Under the pieces are notes generated by a model. The model saw nothing but the letters and a program-made list of their open reading frames with translations, was not told the DNA's origin and did no database searches. From NCBI RefSeq assembly GCF_003725795.1, contig NZ_RBEE01000045.1, forward strand, positions 62,001 to 126,000: a stretch of 64,000 nucleotides of DNA, read 5' to 3'. A program made the translations under genes and the position numbers. Shown in pieces: positions 36,699 through 45,483 of this stretch (positions are counted from its first letter, which is position 1; every line of letters starts with the position of its first letter). The stretch is from Pedobacter jejuensis (lineage in GTDB: Bacteria > Bacteroidota > Bacteroidia > Sphingobacteriales > Sphingobacteriaceae).

Positions 36699-37667
36699 TT
36701 ACTTTTTAGAAATCACAAAAATTAAACTTAAGCAACCCAATATTATGGTAAGTAAAAATTGTGACGAATGCAGGATGGTTGCATAAGCCAATCCATCTTT
36801 AAAAGGAATAGCATATAGCACTAGCGCTTGAGCAACCATCCAATGAAAAACCCCAATACCACCTTGAACAGGTGCAACCATGGCAAAACTTGAAAATACA
36901 AGGGCAGTAAAAGCAACATTAAAGCCTAAACCTGAAGTAATCTGAATTGCCGAGAACGCTAAATACATGGAGAGCCAATAGAAAAACCATATCCCTAATG
37001 TGTAAGCGATAAAAAGCGATTTGTTTTTTAAGTTGCTATAAGAATTGAATCCTTGTTTTAAACCAACGTAAACCCTTAAAAATTTTTTATTTAGTGCCTG
37101 TCTTATAAAATATATGGCGGCGGCAATGAGACTGAGCGACAGTACGATTAGTAAAATCGACCAGAAATAATTTATCGAGTGGATTTTAGCAACAACATTA
37201 ACGTAAATGGTTTTGAAAAGAAAATCGGAAACCAAATCGTATTGACAAAGCAACATCAGGAATGCTGATAAAAGCAGCATAAATATATCAAACAACCTTT
37301 CGGTAATTACAGTGCCAATGGAGGCAAACATGGGCACCTTTTCTGATTTTAACATAACCGAACAGCGACCGATTTCGCCAAAACGTGGAAGTACCAGATT
37401 AGCCAGATAGCCAATTATTACAGCATGATAAGTATGCCAAAAAGTAACCTTGTAATTTATAGATTGATATAGCATACGCCATCGTAGCGCACGAAGAACA
37501 TGAGCTATCCATACTGAAATGGCCGAAAACACAACCCAAAGAAAATTTGCGTTCTTAATTTCTTCCCAAATCTTTTCTAAATCCTGCCCGCTAAATGCGA
37601 AATACAAAATACCTATTCCAATTGCAAAAAGGACAAGGTATTTTAGTACCGATTTAAGGTTCAACAT
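36699..37667 (-). CDS. YbhN/LPG-synthase-like membrane protein (PF03706)
   Basis: This 322-residue protein has about eight membrane helices and the lysylphosphatidylglycerol-synthase membrane-domain pattern: IAHVLRALRWRMLY, NLVLPRFGEIGRCSVML and APVQGGIGVFHWMVAQAL. It lacks the cytosolic aminoacyl-transfer domain of MprF, so the flippase-like part stands alone. The ATG at 37667 is chosen over the preceding TTG. It lies 9 bp after panD and is probably co-transcribed with panD. Confidence 0.88.
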   Translation of the reverse strand: MLNLKSVLKYLVLFAIGIGILYFAFSGQDLEKIWEEIKNANFLWVVFSAISVWIAHVLRALRWRMLYQSINYKVTFWHTYHAVIIGYLANLVLPRFGEIGRCSVMLKSEKVPMFASIGTVITERLFDIFMLLLSAFLMLLCQYDLVSDFLFKTIYVNVVAKIHSINYFWSILLIVLSLSLIAAAIYFIRQALNKKFLRVYVGLKQGFNSYSNLKNKSLFIAYTLGIWFFYWLSMYLAFSAIQITSGLGFNVAFTALVFSSFAMVAPVQGGIGVFHWMVAQALVLYAIPFKDGLAYATILHSSQFLLTIILGCLSLIFVISKK

Positions 37668-37676
37668 CAAGTTGTT

Positions 37677-38027
37677 TTATTTTAGCAAATGATTATTATC
37701 ATCAGGAAAAACAAGTATCGGATTGTATTTTTTGGCTTCATCAATTGGCAAAGCACCGTAAGACATTATAATAAGTACATCACCAAGTTGTGCCAAACGA
37801 GCAGTTGCGCCATTTAAACAAATGGTTCCAGTACCTCTTTCTCCCTTTATAACATAGGTTTCGAAACGGGCACCGTTATTATTGTTAACAATCTGCACCT
37901 TTTCATTAGCAATAATGTTGGCTGCATCCATTAAATCTTCATCAATCGTAATACTGCCCACATAATTCAGTTCGGCTTGTGTTACTTTAACACGGTGTAT
38001 TTTAGATTTTAATATCGTGATAATCAT
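37677..38027 (-). CDS. panD: Aspartate 1-decarboxylase
   Basis: PanD makes beta-alanine for pantothenate and coenzyme A. It is translated as a proenzyme that cuts itself at Gly24-Ser25 (NYVGSITID) to create the pyruvoyl cofactor on the new N-terminus. The 116-residue length is standard, and [10 protein letters not shown] and [13 protein letters not shown] are conserved. It lies downstream of panC on the same strand, so the two beta-alanine-using steps are neighbours, separated by a long inverted repeat. Confidence 0.97.
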   Translation of the reverse strand: MIITILKSKIHRVKVTQAELNYVGSITIDEDLMDAANIIANEKVQIVNNNNGARFETYVIKGERGTGTICLNGATARLAQLGDVLIIMSYGALPIDEAKKYNPILVFPDDNNHLLK

Positions 38028-38060
38028 TTGGCAAAGTTAGCAATAAAGTTATAATGAATT

Positions 38061-38114
38061 AGTGAATGATTGAATGTTGAAATTAGAGAATAGTTAAACA
38101 TTCAATCATTCACT
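38061..38114. repeat. Perfect 18-bp inverted repeat between panC and panD
   Basis: AGTGAATGATTGAATGTT (38061-38078) and AACATTCAATCATTCACT (38097-38114) are exact reverse complements with an 18-bp spacer. The arms are built of repeated TGAATG/TGATTG. There is no T run. Confidence 0.85.
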
Positions 38115-38132
38115 CAATCAAAATTCGTTCAT

Positions 38133-38978
38133 TTATTTAATAATCATATTATCTATCAGCCTCGTAGCACCAACTTTTGCGGCAACTAAAGCAACCAATT
38201 TATGCTCTGTTTTGGATGCTGCAGCCTGTAACGTATCACCATTAGCAATTGTAAAGTAATCCAATTCAACACCCTCAATACCATCATAAAATGATTTTGC
38301 TTGTTGTTCCAATTCACTTAGCGGAAAAGAATTAAAATTATCAACAACAAATTGTAACGATTTACTTAATACAAGTGCATTTTTTCTATCCGTTTCGGAT
38401 AAATGAATGTTTCTGCTGCTCATGGCCAAGCCATCATCTTCTCTAATAATTGGACAAGTGATGATGTTTATCGGCAGTTTGAAATGCTCAAGCATATTTT
38501 TAATCATTAAAACCTGCTGGTAATCTTTCTGCCCAAACATGGCAACATCGGGTTCTACTGCATCAAAAAGTTTTTTTACAATTTGAGTTACACCTTGGTA
38601 ATGACCTTTTCTAAATGCACCTTCCAATAAAAATTCTGCATTACCTAAATCGATATGCCAATTTTCATCTCCGCCAGCCGGATACATCTCCTCTACGTTT
38701 GGCATAAATACGGCATTGCAACCAGCTTCATCAAGCATAGCCAAGTCGTGCTCAATTGGGCGGGGATATTTTTCGAGGTCTTTCGGATCGGTAAACTGTG
38801 TTGGATTTACGAAAATGCTACAGATAATAACATCTGCATTTTCTTGCGCCAATTTAATTAATGAAATATGGCCATTGTGCAAAGCACCCATTGTGGGTAC
38901 AAGAGCAATTTTTTTACCCGCTGCTTTTAGTGGTTTTAAATAAGCTTTAAGCGCTGCTTTGGTTTTTAATACTTCCAA
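38133..38978 (-). CDS. panC: Pantothenate synthetase
   Basis: PanC joins pantoate and beta-alanine using ATP. The 281-residue protein has the HIGH-like VPTMGALHNGH (27-37), SIFVNPTQF, FGQKDYQQ and the KMSKS-like loop DDGLAMSSRN. The start is TTG, placed by the family's conserved N-terminus (MEVLKTKAAL); no ATG fits. It is divergent from the GT5-like gene, and panD lies downstream. Confidence 0.96.
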   Translation of the reverse strand: MEVLKTKAALKAYLKPLKAAGKKIALVPTMGALHNGHISLIKLAQENADVIICSIFVNPTQFTDPKDLEKYPRPIEHDLAMLDEAGCNAVFMPNVEEMYPAGGDENWHIDLGNAEFLLEGAFRKGHYQGVTQIVKKLFDAVEPDVAMFGQKDYQQVLMIKNMLEHFKLPINIITCPIIREDDGLAMSSRNIHLSETDRKNALVLSKSLQFVVDNFNSFPLSELEQQAKSFYDGIEGVELDYFTIANGDTLQAAASKTEHKLVALVAAKVGATRLIDNMIIK

Positions 38979-39048
38979 ACTTAACGATATGAGTTGAGGG
39001 GGTAAAGGTGTAAATTAATCTAAACGAAACCAAACAAATGCCGTCGAT

Positions 39049-39080
39049 ATTGATAAATAGTATTATTATTCTTATCTTTG
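39049..39080 (+). promoter_or_regulatory. Promoter of the GT5-like / DUF4270 unit
   Basis: ATTG (39049-39052), exactly 20 nt, then TATCTTTG (39073-39080). It lies inside the extended reading frame that begins at 39038 and so places the true start downstream (39122 or 39128). Confidence 0.75.
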
Positions 39081-39121
39081 CAGCTCATTATCTTTTAATT
39101 AACTTAATTTTTTCTTTGAAT

Positions 39122-39952
39122 ATGGAGATGGCAAAAACGAAGCTGCTGATTGTTACACACGAGATGTCGCCTTTCCTCGAGCTTACTAAAATTTCTGAAA
39201 TTACTCGCCAATTGCCACAGGCTATGCAAGAAAAAGGATTCGAAATCCGCATCTTGATGCCAAAGTTTGGTAACATTAACGAGAGAAGAAATCGTTTACA
39301 CGAAGTAATACGCTTATCTGGAATGAACATCATAATTGATGACAACGATAACCCTTTAATCATTAAAGTGGCTTCTATTCCGGCTGCACGTATGCAGGTT
39401 TATTTCCTGGATAATGAAGAGTATTTCCAACGCAAACAGGTTTTTGCTGATGCAAGCGGAAAATTCTTTGATGACAATGACGAACGTACTATCTTTTTCT
39501 GTAAAGGTGCATTAGAAACCGTTAAAAAATTGGGTTGGGCACCGGATATCGTTCACTGCCACGGCTGGATGAGTTCATTAGTACCTGCTTACATTAAAAC
39601 AACCTACAAAAACGACCCAACTTTCAAAAACTCGAAAGTTGTGTATTCTGTTTACGAAGGTGGTTTTACTGAAACTTTAAATGCTAACTTCTATAAAAAA
39701 GCTGTTATGGCTAACATGACAGAAGACGATACAAAAGCATTTGAACCCGCAGATGTAAATAGCTTACATGTTGGAGCGATAACACACTCAGACGCAGTAG
39801 TTTTAGCAGATGAAAACTTAGATAAAGATCTGTTAAAATTTGTTAAAGATTCCAATAAGCCAACTTTAGCTTATAACTTAACCGATAATTTCGAAAACTT
39901 CTACTCATTTTATGAAGAAATCTCGAATGAAGAATTGGTTTCTGTTGCTTAA
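39122..39952 (+). CDS. Half-length starch/glycogen-synthase-like protein (GT5 N-terminal domain)
   Basis: The product is about 276 residues and matches only the N-terminal Rossmann domain of glycogen synthase: KLLIVTHEMSPFLELTKISEI, EIRILMPKFGNINERRNRLHEV, PDIVHCHGWMSSL and KVVYSVYEGGF. Full synthases are about 480 residues and carry KTGGL near the N-terminus; here that position reads ELTKIS and the donor-binding C-terminal domain is absent. Glycogen synthesis is therefore unlikely. The ATG at 39122 (or 39128, MAKTKLL) is preferred over 39038, which lies upstream of the -7 promoter element. The DUF4270 gene follows after 21 bp. Confidence 0.87.
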   Translation: MEMAKTKLLIVTHEMSPFLELTKISEITRQLPQAMQEKGFEIRILMPKFGNINERRNRLHEVIRLSGMNIIIDDNDNPLIIKVASIPAARMQVYFLDNEEYFQRKQVFADASGKFFDDNDERTIFFCKGALETVKKLGWAPDIVHCHGWMSSLVPAYIKTTYKNDPTFKNSKVVYSVYEGGFTETLNANFYKKAVMANMTEDDTKAFEPADVNSLHVGAITHSDAVVLADENLDKDLLKFVKDSNKPTLAYNLTDNFENFYSFYEEISNEELVSVA

Positions 39953-39973
39953 TTAGGTATTATTATTTTAAAT

Positions 39974-41407
39974 ATGAAATTTACAAAACAAGACTTATTA
40001 ACCCTGTTGATAGGTCTTTTTCTTTTTGCATCATGTAAAAACCCCAATGGTGTTGGCTTAGATGTTGACCCAAATTCGGTTATACAAGGTACTTTGGTAA
40101 ACGATCAGCTGGTTACTTCTCAAACGGTTAAAGAGCCTGATTTTATTACTTCTACGCTAAGTCAATATCCACTAGGCTACATTACCGACCCTGTTTTTGG
40201 TAAAACTGAAGCAAGTGTGGGTATGACAGTTTGGCCGTCTGAACTAAATCTTGATTTTACATCTGCAACTTTAGATTCAGCAGTTTTGGTTTTAAACCTT
40301 GGCACTCAGTTCTATGGAGATACAACTTCTTCAAGATACAGTATAGATGTTTATCAATTAACAGCGCCAATTGCAAAATATAAAGCTTCTGATGCTATAC
40401 CCCATAGCGCAACACTTTTAGGAAATTTTAACAGTAGAATTTTTCCTACTACGCCAATTAAAATAACTGATATTGTTAAAGGTGGTAAAGACACACTTAA
40501 AACGGTTAAAGCTCAAATTCGAATTCCTTTAAATAAAGCTTTTATACAAAGTAACATTTTGAGCTTACCCACTACTGGAACATCTACAAATGATAAGTTT
40601 GCTCAGTATTTTAAAGGTTTATATGCTGAAGTAAACAAAACATCATCAACTGGTACAGGAGGTGTAGCATTTTTAGATTTTGCTGGCACAAACTCATATT
40701 TACAATTGGTTTATAAAACCACGAGTACATCTAATGTTATAGATACTTTGTTTAAAAACTTCCCTATTAATACAACTACGGGGCAGATTGTAACAGCTAA
40801 CATTAAACATGATTATACCGGCACAGCTGTTAAAACTCAATTGGATAATCCCGGTTCTACTACCAGTCCGACGCAATACGGTATAACATACTTGCAGGCT
40901 TTAGGTGGTGTTAAAACAAAAATTTCATTCCCTAACCTTAAAAACTTTACAGCTACCTACGGAAAAGCTATTGTTAACAAAGCAGAATTGGTGGTTGATT
41001 TAAGTTCAGGGACTTTTGCTTATCCATTTAATGCTCCGCAAAGATTGTCGCTTTACCGCTGGGATATTGCAGAACAAAATGTAAACGTTCCTGATCACGA
41101 TCAGCAAGGAACAACATCAACTGGTGCGACTAATGCTGGAGATACCAGAGCTAAAGGTGATGCTGAGTTTGGTGGCTATTACGATTCACTTAAAAACAGA
41201 TATGTGTTTAACGTTTCAGCATATGTACAAGATTTGATTGATGGAGCCAAAGTTGACTACGGTACATTTTTAGCACCAACTAATTTTCTTGCCACACCGT
41301 TCGATCTTGGTCCTTCGGGTTCATCTGCAGCAAGAGCTGTTATTGGTTCATTTGGTAACACAACAAACCGATTGAAACTGAATATTTATTATACGAAGGT
41401 TAATTAA
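39974..41407 (+). CDS. DUF4270 family lipoprotein
   Basis: This 477-residue protein has a lipoprotein signal (LIGLFLFASC, Cys21) followed by KNPNGVGLDVDPN, the hallmark start of DUF4270. The remainder is a long beta-rich domain, with SATLDSAVLVLNL and YVFNVSAYVQDLIDG. The family is Bacteroidota-specific and of unknown role; it usually sits between the GT5-like gene and glmS, as here, which suggests a cell-envelope function. A terminator follows. Confidence 0.9.
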   Translation: MKFTKQDLLTLLIGLFLFASCKNPNGVGLDVDPNSVIQGTLVNDQLVTSQTVKEPDFITSTLSQYPLGYITDPVFGKTEASVGMTVWPSELNLDFTSATLDSAVLVLNLGTQFYGDTTSSRYSIDVYQLTAPIAKYKASDAIPHSATLLGNFNSRIFPTTPIKITDIVKGGKDTLKTVKAQIRIPLNKAFIQSNILSLPTTGTSTNDKFAQYFKGLYAEVNKTSSTGTGGVAFLDFAGTNSYLQLVYKTTSTSNVIDTLFKNFPINTTTGQIVTANIKHDYTGTAVKTQLDNPGSTTSPTQYGITYLQALGGVKTKISFPNLKNFTATYGKAIVNKAELVVDLSSGTFAYPFNAPQRLSLYRWDIAEQNVNVPDHDQQGTTSTGATNAGDTRAKGDAEFGGYYDSLKNRYVFNVSAYVQDLIDGAKVDYGTFLAPTNFLATPFDLGPSGSSAARAVIGSFGNTTNRLKLNIYYTKVN

Positions 41408-41426
41408 TAACACTACAATATATGTA

Positions 41427-41460
41427 AACCCGTTTGGCATCACCAAGCGGGTTTTTTTAT
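41427..41460 (+). terminator. Terminator after the DUF4270 gene
   Basis: AAACCCG...TTTGG pairs with CCAAG...CGGGTTT, followed by seven T. Confidence 0.88.
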
Positions 41461-41493
41461 GAACTTTTTTGTTTAAAATATTCATGTTTGGTT

Positions 41494-41511
41494 TAAACAA
41501 ACGTTTGTTTA
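41494..41511. promoter_or_regulatory. 18-bp palindromic operator candidate before glmS
   Basis: TAAACAAACGTTTGTTTA is a perfect palindrome with a central CG, like operators of LacI/PurR-family repressors. It lies immediately before the glmS -7 box, within the promoter spacer. Assignment to a regulator is inference. Confidence 0.55.
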
Positions 41512-41512
41512 T

Positions 41513-41520
41513 TATATTTG
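41513..41520 (+). promoter_or_regulatory. Minus-7 element of glmS
   Basis: TATATTTG matches TAnnTTTG 19 bp before the ATG at 41540; TTTG at 41487-41490 is a possible -33 with a 22-nt spacer. Confidence 0.55.
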
Positions 41521-41539
41521 GTCAAAATAAAATTAATAT

Positions 41540-43378
41540 ATGTGTGGAATAGTAGGTTATATTGGCTATAGAGAAGCATGGCCAATTGTTTTAAAAGGAC
41601 TTAAAAGATTAGAATATAGAGGTTACGATAGTGCTGGTATAGCCATTATAAATGAAGGAGGTCAGAACATTTACAAAAAAGTTGGTAAAGTTGCAGCACT
41701 CGAAGAATTTGCGGAAAGTCAGGATAAAACTGGTACAATTGCTATGGGTCATACCCGATGGGCTACGCATGGCGTTCCTTCTGATCGTAATTCGCATCCA
41801 CATACTTCAAATAACAATAAACTTTCCATCATTCACAATGGAATTATTGAAAACTACGCCACACTAAAAGAAGAACTTATTTCCCGTGGCCACGAATTTA
41901 AAAGTGATACAGATACCGAAGTTCTCATTCATTTAATAGAAGAAATTCAAAAAATTGAGCAAACTGATTTGCTTGAAGCTGTTCGATTGGCATTAAAAGA
42001 GGTTACTGGTGCTTATGCAATTGTAATAATGGATAGAGAAAATCCTGATCAACTTATTGCAGCTAGAAAAGGTAGTCCGATGGTTATTGGTGTAGGTAAA
42101 GGCGAATACTTTATTGCTTCTGATGCGACACCAATAATTGAATATACTAAAAACGTAATTTATCTTAACGACCATGAGATTGCCTTAGTTACTAAAGATG
42201 ATTTATTGGTTAAGCGCTTAGATAATGTTGTTCAATCACCTTTAATTCAAGAATTAGAGTTGAAGCTAGAGATGTTGGAAAAAGGCGGCTTCGACCATTT
42301 TATGTTGAAAGAGATTTACGAACAGCCAAGATCCATCAGAGATTGTATGCGTGGTCGTATTTACCCGGAAGAAGGCAAAGTGCAATTGGGTGGCATAAAA
42401 GAATTTGTAGAGAAACTAAAAAATATTGATCGCATTATTATTGTTGCATGTGGAACTTCATGGCACGCAGGCTTAGTTGGTGAATATTTAATTGAAGAAT
42501 ATGCCCGTATTCCGGTTGAGGTAGAATATGCTTCTGAATTTAGGTACCGCAATCCAATCATTACCGAGAAAGATGTGGTGATTGCCATATCACAATCGGG
42601 AGAAACTGCAGATACAATGGCAGCGATTGAAATGGCAAAAGAGCGAGGCGCTACCATTTTCGGTATTTGTAATGTTGCAGGTGCATCTATACCAAGGTTG
42701 AGTCATGCAGGTGTTTACACCCACGCCGGACCAGAAATTGGCGTAGCATCAACAAAAGCATTTACGGCACAAGTAACGGTTTTAACTTTGATGGCGTTTT
42801 ACATGGCTCAACAAAAAGGAACCATCACGCAGTCTAAATTAATTAGTTTATTAACAGAACTTGATAGCATTCCTGATAAAATTCAGATTGCACTGGAATC
42901 AAATGATATTATAAAAGAAGTTGCTGCAAAAATTAAAGACTCTAGAAACTGTTTATTTTTAGGTAGAGGTAGTGGTTTTCCAGTTGCGTTGGAAGGTGCT
43001 TTAAAGCTTAAGGAGATATCGTACATTCACGCAGAAGGTTATCCGGCAGCAGAAATGAAACACGGACCTATTGCCTTAATTGACGAAGAAATGCCTGTTG
43101 TTTTCATAGCTACACAAAATTCATCATATGAGAAGGTAATTAGCAACATACAAGAAGTTAAAGCACGTAAAGGGAAAGTTATTGCAATTGTTACCAAAGG
43201 TGATACAGAGGTAAAGAAAATGGCCGATTACTGCATCGAAATTCCAGATGCTGATGAAGCTTTTTTGCCGTTATTAGCCACTATTCCATTGCAACTTTTA
43301 TCATACCATATCGCTGTAATGAGAGGCTGTAACGTAGATCAGCCTAGAAACTTAGCTAAATCGGTTACAGTAGAATAA
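41540..43378 (+). CDS. glmS: Glutamine-fructose-6-phosphate aminotransferase (isomerizing)
   Basis: GlmS makes glucosamine-6-phosphate, the first step toward peptidoglycan and lipid A amino sugars. The 612-residue protein has the N-terminal amidohydrolase domain with catalytic Cys2 (MCGIVGYIG), RLEYRGYDSAG and GHTRWATHG. Two SIS domains follow (VACGTSWHAGLVGEYL and LGRGSGFPVALEGALKLKE), and the C-terminus NLAKSVTVE is the active-site tail. An operator-like palindrome covers its promoter. No ribozyme leader is present (the leader is only about 15 nt). Confidence 0.98.
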   Translation: MCGIVGYIGYREAWPIVLKGLKRLEYRGYDSAGIAIINEGGQNIYKKVGKVAALEEFAESQDKTGTIAMGHTRWATHGVPSDRNSHPHTSNNNKLSIIHNGIIENYATLKEELISRGHEFKSDTDTEVLIHLIEEIQKIEQTDLLEAVRLALKEVTGAYAIVIMDRENPDQLIAARKGSPMVIGVGKGEYFIASDATPIIEYTKNVIYLNDHEIALVTKDDLLVKRLDNVVQSPLIQELELKLEMLEKGGFDHFMLKEIYEQPRSIRDCMRGRIYPEEGKVQLGGIKEFVEKLKNIDRIIIVACGTSWHAGLVGEYLIEEYARIPVEVEYASEFRYRNPIITEKDVVIAISQSGETADTMAAIEMAKERGATIFGICNVAGASIPRLSHAGVYTHAGPEIGVASTKAFTAQVTVLTLMAFYMAQQKGTITQSKLISLLTELDSIPDKIQIALESNDIIKEVAAKIKDSRNCLFLGRGSGFPVALEGALKLKEISYIHAEGYPAAEMKHGPIALIDEEMPVVFIATQNSSYEKVISNIQEVKARKGKVIAIVTKGDTEVKKMADYCIEIPDADEAFLPLLATIPLQLLSYHIAVMRGCNVDQPRNLAKSVTVE

Positions 43379-43382
43379 TTAT

Positions 43383-43429
43383 TTTAAACAGAAAGAGCCA
43401 CGGAAATATCGTGGCTCTTTCTGTTTAAA
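43383..43429. terminator. Bidirectional terminator between glmS and ssb
   Basis: A perfect 19-bp stem (43383-43401 with 43411-43429; core AAAGAGCCAC/GTGGCTCTTT) and a nine-base loop separate the convergent genes. Confidence 0.92.
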
Positions 43430-43443
43430 TGTATTCTATTTAA

Positions 43444-43881
43444 CTAAAATGGCAAATCGCCATTCACATCATTAGGCTGTATGGTAAATTCATCTTCAAT
43501 CTTCGATTCGTTATTTTGAACATGATTTACAGGTTGACCCGGCTCGAAATCACTTTTTCGGCCAAGCATGGTGAAATTTTCAGCTACAATTTCAGTAACA
43601 TATTTTTTAACCTTCTCCTTATCTTCAAAAGATCTGGTTCTTAATTTCCCTTCAATATATACAAGTTTACCCTTTTGCAGGTATTTTGATGCAACTTCAG
43701 CCAAACCTCTCCATAAAACTATGTTATGCCATTCGGTTTGTTCAACACGTTTACCATCTTTGTTATACGTTTCTGATGTAGCTAAAGGGAAGCTTGCTAC
43801 GGTAACGCCTCCATCTAAGTGGCGCACTTCTGGATCTTTACCCAGGTGCCCAACTAAAATAACTTTGTTAATCCCAGACAT
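43444..43881 (-). CDS. ssb: Single-stranded DNA-binding protein
   Basis: SSB coats single-stranded DNA in replication and repair. The 145-residue protein has an OB fold beginning GINKVILVGHLGKDPEVRHL, with EWHNIVLWRGLAEVASKYLQKGKLVYIEG, a short acidic linker and the protein-interaction tip DLPF in place of the Escherichia coli DIPF. The length is within the normal range. mutY lies upstream on the same strand 77 bp away. Confidence 0.96.
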   Translation of the reverse strand: MSGINKVILVGHLGKDPEVRHLDGGVTVASFPLATSETYNKDGKRVEQTEWHNIVLWRGLAEVASKYLQKGKLVYIEGKLRTRSFEDKEKVKKYVTEIVAENFTMLGRKSDFEPGQPVNHVQNNESKIEDEFTIQPNDVNGDLPF

Positions 43882-43958
43882 AAAATATTTTTTTTGGTTA
43901 GTTTTTTATAAACGGTGATCAATACTTCATCAAAGGTTAGTTACTCCTTTTTTAGCGC

Positions 43959-45002
43959 TTAGAAATTCTCATCAATAAAATTTCTTATCACGTTTGGTTG
44001 AGGTAATTCATCCAATGTATTTAAAAGAACCCAATTAAGTTCCTTTTGTTTACTAAAGTTAAATATATAATTTTTTAAACCAAAAAACTGTACATGGATA
44101 ATTTGGTGTGTTAATAAGTGCTTTTTATAGCTGATAAAAGTAATTTCAGTACTATCGCCAAATTGATTTTTAATTGCAGTGCGAAAATCTCCATCCATGA
44201 CTGTGCAATTCATTTCGGTTTCTATACATGGAAAATCGTAGAGATGTTGCCAAATATCTTTTGCCTGTCTTTCTCTTACTAAGATTTTATCATCTTCAAC
44301 ACAAACAAAATAATTAAAATATCTATGTTTTTTTTCTGCCTTTGCAAGCTTTACAGGCAATTGATTTACAACAGAATTATTGTAAGCAAAGCAATCTAAT
44401 CTTAGCGGACAAATCCCACAATCTGGAGATTTTGGTTTACATTGAATGGCACCAAACTCCATTATCGCCTGGTTATACAAAGCAGGATCTTCTTTGTAAA
44501 GCATCTCATTAGCCAATTTAAAAAACTGCTTTTTACCTTCTTGAGAATTTATAGCCGTATCAATTCCGTAATACCTTGCTAAAACCCTAAAAACATTTCC
44601 ATCAACTACTGCTCTTGCTTCGCCAGATGAAAAAGATGATATTGCTGCTGCGGTATATTCGCCCACACCTTTTAGTTTAATCAAATCATCATGAAGTGTT
44701 GGGAAAACGCCATTGTAATTATTCATAACAATTTGCGCTGTTGCATGCATGTTTCTACCACGAGAATAATAACCTAAACCTTGCCATAATTTAAGCACTT
44801 TAGCCTCAGTTGCATTTGCAAAATCATTAACTGTAGGAAAATTACTTAGAAAACTGTTAAAATAAGGCAAACCTTGTTCTACCCTCGTTTGCTGTAAAAT
44901 TATTTCAGATAGCCAGATGGTGTATGCATCAGTTGTATGTCGCCAGGGTAAATCTCTTTTATTTGCCTGATACCAGTTTATAAGTTCGAATTGGAATGTC
45001 AT
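43959..45002 (-). CDS. mutY: A/G-specific adenine glycosylase
   Basis: MutY removes adenine mispaired with 8-oxoguanine. With the ATG at 45002 the protein has 347 residues and begins MTFQFELINWYQANKRDLPWR, as the family does; an upstream in-frame ATG at 45080 would add 26 hydrophobic residues and is rejected. Glu33 in LSEIILQQTRV and the Asp of VVDGNVFRV are the catalytic pair; GVGEYTAAAISSF is the helix-hairpin-helix. The 4Fe-4S ligands are C-x6-C-x2-C-x5-C (CKPKSPDCGICPLRLDC). The C-terminal Nudix-like domain checks for 8-oxoG. Confidence 0.95.
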   Translation of the reverse strand: MTFQFELINWYQANKRDLPWRHTTDAYTIWLSEIILQQTRVEQGLPYFNSFLSNFPTVNDFANATEAKVLKLWQGLGYYSRGRNMHATAQIVMNNYNGVFPTLHDDLIKLKGVGEYTAAAISSFSSGEARAVVDGNVFRVLARYYGIDTAINSQEGKKQFFKLANEMLYKEDPALYNQAIMEFGAIQCKPKSPDCGICPLRLDCFAYNNSVVNQLPVKLAKAEKKHRYFNYFVCVEDDKILVRERQAKDIWQHLYDFPCIETEMNCTVMDGDFRTAIKNQFGDSTEITFISYKKHLLTHQIIHVQFFGLKNYIFNFSKQKELNWVLLNTLDELPQPNVIRNFIDENF

Positions 45003-45110
45003 TGCTGCAAATAACGGTGTAATTATTTGTTTAAAAAAAAACTTGCAATAGCCTGATATAGCGACAAATAAAAAAATCATCTTTTATTTCCCTATCTCAT
45101 TAAAAAGCAA

Positions 45111-45118
45111 TACTTTTG
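45111..45118 (+). promoter_or_regulatory. Minus-7 element of the HU gene
   Basis: TACTTTTG matches TAnnTTTG 52 bp before the ATG at 45171. Confidence 0.5.
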
Positions 45119-45170
45119 CAACCCCAAAACACTGATAATTAAATACACAATATATAATAAATAATAAAAT

Positions 45171-45473
45171 ATGACTAAGGCAGATATTATTTCAGAAATA
45201 TCAACAAAAACCGGAATTGAGAAGGTTGATGTGCAGGAAACAGTTGAGGCATTCTTCAAGGTTATCAAAACTAGCATGATTGGCGGCGAAAATGTATATG
45301 TTAGAGGCTTCGGAAGCTTTGTTGTTAAAAAGAGAGCTCAAAAAACGGCTAGAAATATCTCTAAAAACACTGCAATAATTATCCCTGAGCATTTTGTTCC
45401 AAGCTTTAAACCTGCAAAAGTATTTGTAGATAAAGTGAAAAACAACAGCAAAAAAATACAAGTAGAAGCTTAA
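45171..45473 (+). CDS. HU/IHF-family DNA-binding protein
   Basis: This is a histone-like DNA-bending protein of 100 residues: MTKADIISEISTKTGI, then VYVRGFGSFVVKKRAQKTARN, the beta-arm base, and the proline-bearing arm ISKNTAIIIPEHFVPSFKPAKVF. It is slightly longer than Escherichia coli HU because of a basic C-terminal tail. It is followed after 10 bp by a TPR protein, a linkage conserved in Bacteroidota. Confidence 0.95.
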   Translation: MTKADIISEISTKTGIEKVDVQETVEAFFKVIKTSMIGGENVYVRGFGSFVVKKRAQKTARNISKNTAIIIPEHFVPSFKPAKVFVDKVKNNSKKIQVEA

Positions 45474-45483
45474 ATCCATACAC

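Noticed and set aside
38971-38978. TAAGTTTG on the minus strand at the panC start as a promoter
   Set aside because: Its onset would fall inside panC, where no other start exists before the PTMGALH motif; it shows that TAnnTTTG also occurs by chance here.
39038-39121. Longer start of the GT5-like protein with a hydrophobic N-terminus
   Set aside because: A near-perfect promoter (ATTG, 20 nt, TATCTTTG) lies inside it, and the family begins at KTKLLIVTHE.
41461-41539. glmS ribozyme in the glmS leader
   Set aside because: The leader after the predicted onset is too short and has none of the ribozyme helices.
45003-45080. 26-residue hydrophobic extension of MutY
   Set aside because: MutY is cytoplasmic and the family N-terminus starts at 45002; the extension resembles a chance frame.
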